The notes below the pieces were generated by a model that ran no database searches, was not told the origin of the DNA, and was given only the letters and a program-made list of their open reading frames with translations. The position numbers were made by a program, and so were the translations under genes. This document shows positions 1 through 10,900 of a stretch of 64,000 nt of DNA, piece after piece. The DNA is from Asterias amurensis (lineage: Eukaryota > Echinodermata > Asteroidea > Forcipulatida > Asteriidae), in NCBI RefSeq assembly GCF_032118995.1, contig NC_092662.1, positions 15,203,701-15,267,700 on the forward strand. The letters run 5' to 3'. Within the stretch, counting starts at the first letter, position 1. Each line of letters begins with the position of its first letter.

Positions 1-143
1 GCAAAAGGAAAACCGTGCATTTTCGCGGCATTTGTTTGGATCATTATATTCTACTTTAAAAATACCTTCTTACCATAATGCTTTTCATACAAACAGTATT
101 CAAACGCTTTTCATCGACCAACTCGACGATCCAAGGCAACGTG
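1..143. repeat. Family A foldback element, right half only
   Basis: The window opens inside a copy of the about 390-bp family A element described at 10235. Only the right arm is present, and its final TTAA end is missing. The open frame across it is repeat-encoded. Confidence 0.8.
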
Positions 144-477
144 TCATGCCTCGAAACCTAAACCTGGTCTTCATTCTGATACTCTTTGCATCAATTTGGA
201 GGAACAAAATAATACAAAACAGAAAGGAAGAAGAAGGGGTTGGGGTGAAAAGGTGACCGAAATGCAGCTAATTGGGGAAGCATGCATAGATCAAGGGAAG
301 GGGACTATTTCCTATATGATTTGCCGGAGTATGCACTAACGTTCCGGCCTATCTTATCAATGCAACCATCTTTTATTTCCAAAACATAAGTAGGTCACTA
401 GCCGCTGTTTTGCTGTTGTTATGGCTCTCTTAACCATTCGCCTATTATGACAAGACCGTTGTTAAAGGTGAACAATG

Positions 478-819
478 TTGATAATTACTCAAAATAGATC
501 ATGTTAGCATAAAACAATTAACTGGTGATAAGCAATTGAGAGCTGTTGACAGTGTAAAACATTGGGAGAAACGGCTCCCTTTGAAGCTGTACTTTTTGAG
601 AAAGAGGGTATTTCTCGCTCAAATACTACTATTAAAGACAACATTAAAGGCAACATGATAGCACACCATTGTACAACAAGGGTGTTTTTCTTTCACTAAT
701 CTCTTGCATCTTCGATGACCAATATAATGAGCCCAAATTTTCACAGATTTGTTATTGTATGCATGTTGGGATACGCCAGGTGAGAGTAATGGTCTTTGGT
801 AATAACCAAAAGTGTCCAG
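478..819. repeat. Family C foldback element
   Basis: It shares the recurring segments of family C: a run near 'attactcaaaatag', the 'ggagaaacggctccct' block, and an end reading 'ccaaaagtgtccagg'. Copies recur at 1946, 14680, 16629, 37590, 40059, 47537, 53106 and 61525. Confidence 0.6.
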
Positions 820-967
820 GGGTTGATTTCACAAAGAGTTGGGACTAGTCTTATCTAAAGTTAGGACCAGTTACTCGTCCTAACTTAGGACTATCCATGC
901 AATATGTATATCTCCTAGGACTAGTCCTAAGTTAGGACTAGTCCTAACTCTTTGTGAAATCGACCCC
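820..967. repeat. Family F palindromic element (copy 1)
   Basis: It starts with 'ggggttgatttcacaaag' and ends with the reverse complement, 'ctttgtgaaatcgacccct'. The interior is built from AGGACTAGTCCT-like palindromes. It directly abuts the family C copy on its left. Confidence 0.75.
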
Positions 968-1811
968 TGTACCTTTAAAACAGATTCATAAACAGCCCAA
1001 CAAGGTGGGCTAAATAAAATAAATAATATAAGGAGGTAGAAATCATTTCGAGGTTGAACGGGATGTCAGACCCTTGAAAAATACAGACCATAACGCCTCA
1101 ACACGACTAGTGTTAACAAGTGACACACGACATGTCAATGCCCGGCTAGACTGTTGTACTAAAAACCATAACATACATTGTTACATAATACCAATCAGCG
1201 AATGGCCTCTCTTTGACAACCGAAAACACGGAAAACCATGGACGTGTCTGAGCAGCACTGTATTGAAAATAAGAAAATATTAATAAAATACCTTGATATT
1301 TCTACGAGGGTTGAGCTATCCCAGCTTGTTCGAATCTCTCTGAAACACGAGCCACGACTTTGGTTTTAGAATCTTGTCTGTGTCTGGTCGTAAGGATATA
1401 GATCCTTACTCTTTGGTCTGGCAATTTTCCGTCCGTTGCACGGACTGTTTATCATCATAATCCGCCATGTCGGCATAATGTGTCAGTACAGCGCTAGCCT
1501 TAGACTTGATTTCAAGTCTGAGATCGCAGTTATTCCTCTGCATCAGCCACGAAATAACGCCCTCACAGATAAGCTATCACGCACTCGTAGTAGGCTAAGG
1601 AGGTTGATCTAACATGAGGGCGCTATTTCAGCCAAATAGCGGGGTAGGCTAAAAGCCACGTCCGCAGACTTTGAACCAAGTCTACGCTAGTCTCCGTACA
1701 CAACTCGGGATGTGATTAAAATATGATGATGCATCATGCATACAGTGGTGTGATGAGACTACAAAGGCCGTGACCTCGGATCACCCGATCGTCTATGCGT
1801 TGTCGATCGAT
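968..1811. other. Spacer upstream of the C11orf98 homologue
   Basis: No convincing coding exon or known repeat was recognised here. The part from about 1480 to 1820 is richer in CpG than its surroundings and would suit a promoter, but no core element was identified. Confidence 0.3.
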
Positions 1812-1826
1812 ATGGAGCGCGGAAAG
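1812..1826 (+). other. Candidate first coding exon of the C11orf98 homologue
   Basis: An ATG opens five codons (MERGK) and is followed by GT in phase 0, which matches the phase of the next supported exon at 2455. Human C11orf98 begins with a similarly short Gly/Lys N-terminus. The donor is weak and the exon very short, so this is only a suggestion. Confidence 0.3.
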
Positions 1827-1945
1827 GTCAACAAACAATGTGTGTTCCTCCTCCAGTTTTCATTGTAAAAATGCTGGCAAATAGTCAAACAGAAATCTTT
1901 GAAGGACTGTATATTACACAAGGAGTTATGATCTAAATGTAAACT

Positions 1946-2345
1946 TTAAGGCACTTGACACGTTTGGTAATTGCCAAAGACCAGTATTCTCACTTGTTGT
2001 ATCTAGACAAAATGTGCATAACACAACAAGTCTGTGAACATTTGGGCTTAATTGGTCATCGAAGTTGCACGAGAATAATAAAAAACACAAAAACACCAAT
2101 GTTGCGTTTCTTTGTGTGTTTAGACCTCAGCTGAAGCCTCTTATTATACATCTGAAAACATCTGAAAACGGTGTTTTCAGATGTATAATAAGAGGCTTCT
2201 GCTGAAGTCTTTTATTATTTGAGTGAGAAATTACCTCTTTCTCAAAAACTAGGTTACTTCAGAGGGAGCCATTTCTCATTGAATGTTTTATACTATCAGC
2301 AGCTCTCCATTTCTCGTTCAAATACGTTTTTATGCTACAATTACT
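1946..2345. repeat. Family C foldback element
   Basis: It starts at TTAA with the family C head 'ggcacttgacacgtttgg'. The centre is a long near-perfect palindrome around 2130-2200 that pairs with itself through 'cagatgtataataagagg'. The right end is degenerate. Confidence 0.65.
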
Positions 2346-2454
2346 TTTAGTTATATCAATAGGGGGCCTAGTGTCCAATGCCATTAATCCAAGTACACTA
2401 GTAACGACTGTAGACATTTTAATTAATTATTTCTCATCATCTTTTCTTTCCCAG

Positions 2455-4957
2455 CCAAGTTTTAGAGCCGTGCAGAAACAGAAAAGAGAAGAACAAAAAC
2501 TCAACCCATCCGTTGCCAAAAAGAGGAAAGGATCGTTCTCTGGCGGCATGTCAAAACACAGACGAGCAAAAGGCATCGTGAAGAAAAGAAAGTATGCATG
2601 AAATCACTGATCAATAACTAAACCTTTTATTGGATTTGGGTACTTTTTTGTAACACAAAACACAATTTCCACAGATTTACATAAAACTTACACCGTTTGA
2701 AGATAAATGATAGTAAAAAGCGTACCTCAAAATATTAGTTGCTGAGGTGCTTTAGTTTTTGAGAAATGAGTAAAACAATGTCATGAAAATACGTTTTTAC
2801 ATGCTAAAATAATTTTCGTCTCATGATCAGTGAGACGAAAATCATTTGACATTGTTTTAATAATTTCTCAAAAACTACAGCACCTCAGCAAGTAATATTT
2901 TCAGGGACGCTTTCTACTACCATTATCTTCAAACTGAGTAAGTTTAGTGGAAATCTGGAGACATTGTGTTTTTTGTCCTACAAAAAAGTACAGACCCTTC
3001 ACTGCCAATCTCCACGCACAGGACCCTGGCCAAGTTACACAGACCATAGTCCTTGACTACATGCTTGGTTTCTTCATAGAAAGTCACCAGTTTATAATCA
3101 ATAATTGTAAAGGAAACAATAAACTGTCAATAGAAAGCAAATCACATGATAAAGCTGGACTCTTTCCTGGAAGTTTCTTTAGGTGAGTCATCGTCACATA
3201 GTGGAACCAAAGTGTTTCATTTTGCCAACTTTATCAGAAGTTACAGGCAGTGTATATTTTTCTAACTGTCAATGACATGGGCCCAATTTCATAGAGCTGC
3301 TTAGCATTCAAATTTGCTTAGCATGAAATTTCTTCCTAAAATAAAAAAAAACAGGCTTACCAACCAAATTTCCACGTGATTTTCAGGATGAGCAAACAAC
3401 AGCCGAGTACCAGTAACAAGCAATATGCAACAAATGGAAATTTGGTGGGTAATCCTGTTTTTATCAAGGAAGAAATTTCATGCTAAGCAAATTTTTGTGC
3501 TTAGCAGCTCTATGAAATTGGGCCCAGGGGTTCATTTCACAAAGGTGGTCCTAGCTTAGGACTGGTTCCAGAACTCTTTTAGGAGTTATTACAACCTTAA
3601 GGCTATAGTCCTAAGTTAAGACGATTTACTCGAGTTACTCGTCAGACTCGAGCAAGACTAGTATTAACTCTTTGTGAAATCCATCTAAGTATCCATATGC
3701 TTTTTTTTTTATCCCAGAAGACGATCAGAGCATACTGATCGAAACGTCGAGTTGAAACCAACGGTTCATTTCAGAACCACCCAACTCATTAGAGATAGTC
3801 ATTACATGGTGTTACCGCAAACCTTTCTATATCATCTGCATAAAATGAAAAACATCTGAAAATTTGGGCTCGTTGCTCATCGAAGTGGCAAGACACGAAT
3901 GGAAGTAGAATACAACACCCTTGTTGCGTGGAATTTTGTTATTTCAGATGCCTGTGAAAGGCTTCATCAAACGTTTGGGTGAAAAAATGCAGCTTTCTCT
4001 AAAATACATTACTACAAAGAGGTTCTAGTTTTGTTTTTAGAATATCAACAACTCTCGGGTGCTCTGTATTAACAAGTAATATAATGGCCATAAACTTGTG
4101 ACGTAATATTCAAAAGTACACACTGCATTTAACAAAAGTTATTTACCAAAAGACCAAAAGGTATTCACTAAAATACCAAAATCTTGTGGATTCTTAAATT
4201 ATTTTATTAAACAAATAAAACAAAATCTAAATCTATGCAAAGTTCTGATCTTTTAAACACTTTTTGCAAAGTTTTTATCATTTTTTTGTCGTTATTTAAA
4301 GGGTGAACGTCAGCACGAATTCAACACCTTCGGGAAAGAAACTCCGTAAACTGCTGAAGGCAAGACTACGTGGTGAACGGGAAGCTAATGAAATGCAAGG
4401 TATGTTAAAGCTGGTTTATTCTCCCGAATTCCAAACAATCTACTCTGCGGTAGTAGAATATAAATAAAGCAGGACAAGCTTTTCAAAGAATCGTGTTGAA
4501 ATTTCATTTTTAAAGATGGTCGCGTTAGAGATATCTCGAAATCCGGAGCGAATAATTGTTGTCCATGCAGGAAAATAATTCGTAATAGGGAGGCACAATC
4601 TGAGAAAAGTTACTGACAGTAAACTGGGTCATAAAATCTTTTTACGAAGTGAAATGTTTTTGCTGTTGAATTCTAACAAAGTTTTTATTGCCATCTCGAT
4701 CTGTATAGTGCAAAACAATTATTCGTTTCCATTAAGCTTCTGACCAGCCTTAAATATTCGACTGGTTGGCCTCTCCAGATTGTGTTTTGTACAATGTTTG
4801 TAAAATATTTGTTTTATCAGAATCAATGGTTTTGTTTTCCCGTACAGTTGCAATAATATCGCAAGGGAACCAGCGACAGAAGAACAGCCGATCAAGGAAA
4901 GCCAAAACACCAGTAGACACTGGAGGCGGTGAAGACGTAGAAATGAAAGAAATCTAA
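2455..4957 (+). CDS. C11orf98: C11orf98-family small basic protein (5' end uncertain)
   Basis: Three exons join in phase: 2455..2591, 4302..4399 and 4848..4957 (TAA stop). They encode about 115 residues of Lys/Arg-rich sequence. Two patches identify the family: a central SGKKLRKLL segment with charged residues after it, corresponding to SGKKRRKLL in the human protein, and a C-terminal DVEMKEI corresponding to DVEMKDL. All junctions are GT-AG, and the phases (2/1, then 1/2) agree. The N-terminal exon is not certain; see the candidate at 1812. The function of the family is poorly known; the basic composition suggests a nuclear or nucleolar RNA-associated protein, which is inference. Introns carry elements of families H, D, F and K. 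Confidence 0.75.
2630..2998. repeat. Family H foldback element (copy 1)
   Basis: It is an imperfect inverted repeat along its whole length. The left arm 'gagaaatgagtaaaacaatg' pairs with the right arm near 2850-2880, and the centre is 'gtctcatgatcagtgagac'. A half copy lies at 52731. Confidence 0.75.
3280..3524. repeat. Family D foldback element (copy 1)
   Basis: The ends 'ggcccaatttcatagagct' and 'agctctatgaaattgggcc' are inverted repeats. The interior contains paired segments such as 'ggaaatttggt'. Family D inserts next to CTG/CAG; here the flanks are atg and cag, so this target copy is imperfect. Confidence 0.8.
3526..3688. repeat. Family F palindromic element (copy 2)
   Basis: It has 'ggggttcatttcacaaag' at the left and 'ctttgtgaaatccatc' at the right, with AGGACTnGTCC-like units inside. 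It lies directly after the family D copy. Confidence 0.7.
3707..3838. repeat. Family K foldback fragment
   Basis: It contains the recurring 'cagaagacgatcagagcata' and 'acatggtgttaccgcaaacc' segments. These are also seen near 11130, 49090, 56303 and 57352. Confidence 0.5.
4480..4690. repeat. Family E element, partial
   Basis: It contains the segments 'gagatatctcgaaatccgga', 'tgttgtccatgcaggaa' and 'aataattcgtaatagg', shared with copies at 24430, 32221 and 37030. It lies inside the last intron of the C11orf98 homologue. Confidence 0.5.
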
Positions 4958-5926
4958 TCTTAAATTAAAGTGACCTTCAGTTGCTGAAACATTTTGTGTC
5001 GATTGAACGAACTAAATCCTGGTTGATAATTCCTGCCAATGCGAAAATGCGATACGAATTTTGACGTCACATCTTTGTTTTCTGAGGCAAATGATTCACA
5101 TGAGTTGAAATGGTGGGCAACTCTTCTGAAGTAGGCCCTATTTGTTGCCAATTAAATTTGTGCCGTCAACATTCGGATCGCGTTTGGGCTTGACGACCAG
5201 ATCCGTGGTTCGATCCCATCTCCGTTTGGGTAACATTCCTGATTGGGCTTTATTTTATTTTTCAACATCCCATATATTTTCATCTCATGTGTGTCTGTAT
5301 TAAATTCGGCTACGACTGGTGTGGATCAGACGTCTTATAACTCAACGGGTGATGACGGGCGTTCCCCGGTAGCGTTCCTGCCAGCTGTATCCATAGCCGT
5401 CGGCGGCTTGACTTCTAAGACGACTCGCAGAGAACTTCTGATGAGGTATTTTTATCAACGAATCCCTGAAGTAAAATCATGAATCTCATCTTTTAGGTTG
5501 GCTTCAGATGACGCAATTTGGTTTTGAGGCATCCACTTACGAAATTTATTACGACTGAGATGAGTAAGGCACTGTGTGGCCTGGTACCTAGGCGCGTGTA
5601 GTTAGGGACCAGACTCCTTTTGCCGACGATATGTTTGAATTCCCGACGTGACGTCGATGGTAGGGGGCGGTAACAATCCACAAAGGGGGGGACATGACTT
5701 ATTCGCTAATTACGCAAGTCGGATATGTCGGGAATAAACAAAACACATTTTACTGATGTTCAATACATATATCAGAAATAAATGACAGCAAAATTAACTG
5801 TTTTATTTGAATTCACTGCAGCATCCCTGTAAAAAATGCAATTCAGTTAATTTTCCGGTCCACAATAATAACAAAGATTGGTTTGTAAAAGAAGAAACTG
5901 TAAACTGTAATGTATGATATTAGAGT
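4958..5926 (+). other. 3' flank / probable 3' UTR of the C11orf98 homologue
   Basis: It holds no recognised coding exon. A tRNA-like B box ('ggttcgatccc') occurs near 5210, suggesting an old SINE head. The open frame at 5243-5482 resembles nothing I recognise. Confidence 0.4.
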
Positions 5927-5936
5927 AATAAATAAA
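5927..5936 (+). terminator. Candidate poly(A) signal
   Basis: Overlapping AATAAATAAA on the + strand, about 970 bases after the C11orf98-family stop codon. An earlier AATAAA near 5776 is an alternative. Confidence 0.45.
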
Positions 5937-5945
5937 GTTGTTGAA

Positions 5946-6913
5946 ACATATTTTGGAGAGAATAGCCTCGTCTATTGTATTTGTAATTAGTTGCAGTTGT
6001 TCGTAATCATTGTGTTCTAATTACTTATTTTTTTAATGAAAATTATTTATAATTGTAAAACGAGGTTGATTTTTCTGGGACCAGGGGCCAATGGTTTATG
6101 GTGCGGCTATAGGCAGGGAGGGGAGGTCCGACATTTCATTTTGCACGCACACGTGGTTTTTTGAATTATTATTTGTCGTTCGAAATGTGAGGGGTGTTGC
6201 CGTCCCCGCGATCAATACATTTAGCTCTACGGTCCTCGCTCTATGATAATACTGACCACTTTTGGCTGTGGGTTTGGGCGGGGGCAGAGCGTACGGATAT
6301 GTTCAATCATTCAATATTATTGTTAACCCTCAAAATCTTTTGAATAATCATGACGTTTTGGGGATCATGCAACTTATAGATTAATTCACGTGTAAATGAT
6401 ACGACAACATTTAAATGATTATAACCACATTGTTAAGTTCTAAAACTTTGACGAGACTTTATAAATTATTTGGGGTCCTATTTGACTTGGAAACTGGGGA
6501 AGTGCTTCATAAACAAGCAAGCGGTGAACAAAAAAATTGTGTCGGTTTTTAGCAAACGGCTGACCACCCAAAAATAGAAAAGAAGACTGAAAATTGGTTA
6601 TCTGATATATATTTGATTGGTTTTCAAGAGGCTGAGAGACTTTCGTTATTTTTTTAGTATGTTATTGTTAATTTGACATTGTTGGTTGCCATGGTATTGG
6701 AGTGGTGCGCACTGCTAGCTGCCGGCCCGGCCGCAGAGAGAAGACTGATATTGGTGCGAAGAGCGCCCCCAGCAAAATTCACGGATCGGGCAGGTTAGTT
6801 TTGGGTCGAGTTGGTCTCGCCCTTGTCGGTCGAGTGGGTCTTCGGTAACGGTGAGCGAGGGGAAGTACGTTTCCTGCTGTCGAGTTGACTTCTACTGCAT
6901 TATGTCAGTATGA
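5946..6913. promoter_or_regulatory. Upstream region of CNTRL, GC-rich before the first exon
   Basis: No coding exon is seen. From about 6700 to 6900 the sequence becomes CpG-rich ('gccggcccggccgcagag') just before the first ATG. This fits a CpG-type promoter, although I identify no TATA box or initiator. Confidence 0.45.
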
Positions 6914-6925
6914 CAAAATGGCGGC
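6914..6925 (+). promoter_or_regulatory. TISU/YY1-like element at the CNTRL first exon
   Basis: CAAAATGGCGGC matches the TISU consensus SAASATGGCGGC at 11 of 12 positions and contains a YY1-type core. The same 12 bases occur at 44088, in front of MRRF. In known TISU genes the ATG inside the element starts translation of mRNAs with very short leaders. Confidence 0.55.
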
Positions 6926-6948
6926 TAATTCAACCGGTTCGAAAAATT
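6918..6948 (+). other. CNTRL: Probable first exon of CNTRL (leader, or MAANSTGSKN N-terminus)
   Basis: An ATG at 6918 gives ten codons and then a strong donor (t|gtaagt) in phase 1. Exon 2, read in the CNTRL frame, begins in phase 0, so direct joining puts this ATG in a different frame and makes an upstream ORF of about 30 codons. A cryptic exon at 7342..7406 would repair the frame. The role of this ATG is unresolved. Confidence 0.5.
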
Positions 6949-7777
6949 GTAAGTAACGATTCCCAGTCGATAAAGTGTGAACGGCTGTTTGTGTTTGTTA
7001 TCGTAGAAGTTAAGTAGTACTATGTAGAAACAAACTTATTATCAAAATTCTCAAAAACTAAGAAGATCCCCAATATTTACTAGATAGAAGAAAAACAACT
7101 TAAGTCAAGTTTTCGTTACTGAATTTTATTTGGTTTTATTTTACTGATGTTTACATTTTGTAATTTGACATCTTGTCACCGGAAAACATTGCAAATAGCA
7201 ATGAGAGGTCATCATTGGATGGTCATTAACTATGATTTTTTTGTGCATCGACCTTCTTCCTTAACTTCGGCTTAATTAACTGAATAAGATGGAAAACTTT
7301 CTGTGTCTTGCCATCAGTTTTCCCCTCATTTTTACCCGCAGTAACCACCATGAGGTTCGTTCCGCCATGGAGGATGGTTCCGCTATCGACGACACCAAAA
7401 ACTTCGGTGCCTCATTAGTTCTTGGAGTCAGTAGGGCTCTGTAGTCCGACTCTGTCTGTATCTTCGTGGAGACGATAGCGGAACGAAACCGAAATAGTTC
7501 TAGGAGTACTTACTAATTTACTATCCTCCCATTTTTTCATTTGTTCTGAAACAAAATTTTTAGTTTCAAATGAGATAGGCCTAGGCCCTATTCCTTTTTG
7601 TAAAAATGAGTGAACTTACAATAGGGTCATATAGGTGGTGGAAGGTTTTTTGCATGACAGGTTGAAGTTACATAGTTCATAATCTGTTTTTATTTTAGAT
7701 TCATTTCAAAATGCGCAAGCATGATAATTTTTCTCCGTTATCTTTATATTAAAGGTAATATTTATTCATGATTGAAG

Positions 7778-7955
7778 TCACCACAGCAAAACTCCATCAT
7801 GAAAAAAGCAAACAGGTCCATTCCGATCTCTTTAACGACCAAACGTCAACCAACAAGAGCATCAGATAAGAAACAGGTGCCAAAGCGAAAACTCCCTCAA
7901 CCTGTGGGTCACATTAAGCCAGCTGCACCACCGCAAGAGGATGGAGAACACAATG
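7778..7955 (+). other. CNTRL: CNTRL exon 2: basic N-terminus with preferred start codon
   Basis: Reads SPQQNSIMKKANRS and onward, rich in Lys, Arg and Pro. The exon ends in phase 1 at a good donor (g|gtaggt). Two acceptors are possible, before 7778 and before 7787, both in the same frame. ATG 7799 is the first Met in the CNTRL frame. Confidence 0.7.
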
Positions 7956-10900
7956 GTAGGTATTAGACCGACTTCTAAGTTTCAGTGGCATTCACCAACA
8001 TGTTGACATGAACAAAAAGCCTTGGTGCACCGCTACGCTTTCTGCATCTACCCCCTTTTTCCCGACCCTTTTTTATTAAAGTTCTTGCACTTCAGAGTTC
8101 AAATGCAATCTGGTTCAATCTTTGCTCTGACTGCGATGTAGTTCACCTTTTGATAATCTAGTACAGTATGTTTTACTTGTGAAATCATTTACTTGTGAAA
8201 TCATGTGTATCATTTTAGCGTATTTGTGTACTTACTGTTTTGTTTGCTCTCTCTCACCGTGTGAAATAATAAACAAATGAAATCTGAAAAAAAAAAAGTT
8301 GCCCAATGAAGTCAGGAGAAAGTAGCCATCACCAACAGAGTGCATCACCAATCACCTTTATCACAAAGCATGTACTTTTGTGTTAACAAATCTTTTCAAG
8401 CTTTTTTTGGCAAGCCTTAAACCCCACACCGTAAAGGCTTCGCGCTACTTGCTCACAAAGTCCCCCCTTGCCCTCCCCCGTGCCATCCTTATAAATATTT
8501 CCCAACTTGCAAAACAAATGTTGCTAAACTCAACTAAATTTACTGAGGCCATTGATCTGTAACTCATTGTTTTCATTTAATAAATATCTTCCTCATTAGA
8601 CTCGCCAGACAAGTCCTTGGTGCGTTACATCAATGATGTGATGATCAAGAAGCAATCGGGCAAAGATGTTTTCAGGGATGTTACTACACTAAATCTGACT
8701 CTCACAACTAAAGATGATGGCAAGAAGATCAGAGTAAGCTTGTTACCAGTTGAGGGATAAAGCAAACCAGTTTAGGGATAAGCGTTTAAGAGGTCGTTCA
8801 GACACAGTACTAAAGTCAATTTAACTCATGGTTCAACTCGATCGAGTGGTTCAACTCTGTGTGTCTGAACGGTACTAAAGTTAGACCGAATCAAGTTCAA
8901 CCCACAAAAGATAAACCGTCCAGGGAGGGGGTTTGTCTTTAGAGCCCTTCGGGTTTAACTTTTAACACTGTGAGTGGACAGAATAAAAAATACCACATCC
9001 GGTTTAACTCACAACAGACGACCCATTGACCTCCGTAATCATTATGTAAACACACGATGACCATTGAATAGGCCAATAAACAGGATGTTAGAGTAATGGG
9101 GTCGTGTTTGCTTTGACCTCTTAAAACCAAAGATAAACCGTATCGGGTTTAACTCAGTGCTGTCTGAACGCAAGGGTTTTTTATTTTTACGACCACCCCC
9201 TGCTGCTCGTAGAAGTTAAACCGGTTCGGGTTTAACTTAGTACGCTGTTTGAACATACCCCAAGGGCAAGGATTGACATACCAGTTTTATAGGAATACAA
9301 TTTGTTTAGCGATGGGATTAATCTAACCAGTGTGTGAAATAAGTGTAAGAAATGACAAACCTGTAATAAATTAAGCATGGAGAACATTGAACCACTTAAG
9401 GGGCTAAACTTAAGAATTTATTTTATAAACAAAGAACTGTATGTGAAGTGAAAACAAATAATCACAAACACTTTTTAAAAAGTTTTGATATTTGTTTTTA
9501 AAGTTTAAACCGTTATGTGTTGACTCAGCTAAAAGTAGCATCTTTTTACTGGAACATTCGTAAGTCATTGTTATTATCTGTTTCAAATGTCCAATTCTTA
9601 TGTCTCTATTTCAATATCTTTATCCGTCTCAGTACATTGAGAATCTCGAGGGATTAATCAACCTCCAAGTCCTAAAGATAAGCCACAATCAGATCAGCAA
9701 GTTAGAAAGACTCCAGCATCTAACGAGACTGAGAGAGCTGGACATCAGCTGTAATAGAATCGCTAAGATTGAAGGTCTCGAGACGTTGATCCATCTACAG
9801 AGTTTGAATCTCTCCCATAACCTCATCGAAACCATCCCGGCATGGCTGGCAAAGAAACTCAAGGCGCTGAGATCCTTCCATATCGCTGGAAATTTACTTT
9901 ACTCTGTGAGTTATTCTTATTGTTTTTTTCTTTATTTTCTTTATTTTCTTTGATCAATCAAACTTTTTAATTCTTACCCAGTCAGTTTCCCTTGAGGTTT
10001 TTGATACATGTATTTGATATTAAAAAATCGCATCACCCTAAGTCGATCCCCTGGCTGCTGCTTCCAAAGTTGTATCAGAAACTTTGGTGTTATCCTGTTA
10101 ACACGGCAGTTAACAGTTGTATGGTTTCTGACTGGAACCCACGAACAAAGATGCGCTCGTACAAATAATCAGAAGTTAATTTTTTGTAATGGTTAATTCT
10201 GGTTGTGAAGACAAGGACTCTCGGAACAGCTAACTTAAAGGAACACGTTGCCTTGGATCGGTCGAGTTGGTCTTGAAAATCGTTCTGTAACCGTTTGTTG
10301 TAAAATGTATATGGTTAGAAAGATATTGTAAAAGTAGAATACAATGATCTACACAAATATGCCTCGAAATTGCGTGGTTTTCTTTTTACCCTGTCGACTA
10401 ACACGGTCGGCCATTTATGGGAGTCACAATTTTGACTCCCATAAATGGCCGACCGTGATAGTTCGCGACGTAAAAGGAAAACCGTGCAGTTTCGAGTGAT
10501 ACTTGTGTGGATCATTATATTCTACTTTTCAAACATCTTTCTAACCATATGCATTTCATAACAAACGTTTTCAAACGCTTTTAATAGACCAACTCGTCCG
10601 ATCCAAGGCAACGTGTTCCTTTAATCACTACTCTATCCAAGAACCCCATGGAGAGAAGACACGGAAGGAAGTTTCAGTTGTATATGAGGGAGGAAAATCC
10701 CAGAGAATTATTCAAGGGAAAACCCATGCAGTCAGGTTAGGGCTGAAACCCAATTCACGTGGGCCCCAGCAAGATTCAAACCAGGCTAGGAAAGACATCA
10801 CTTTGCTAAGCTGATTACCCAGTGTATGGTCTCGCATGCAGAATTTTCCTTCCCAGCAATAAATCTTTTATTTTAATAACTTAATCGATGATGTAATTTT

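Noticed and set aside
5243..5482. A separate small gene (79-codon ORF)
   Set aside because: No recognisable domain, no clear start context and no exon structure; it lies in the 3' flank of the previous gene.
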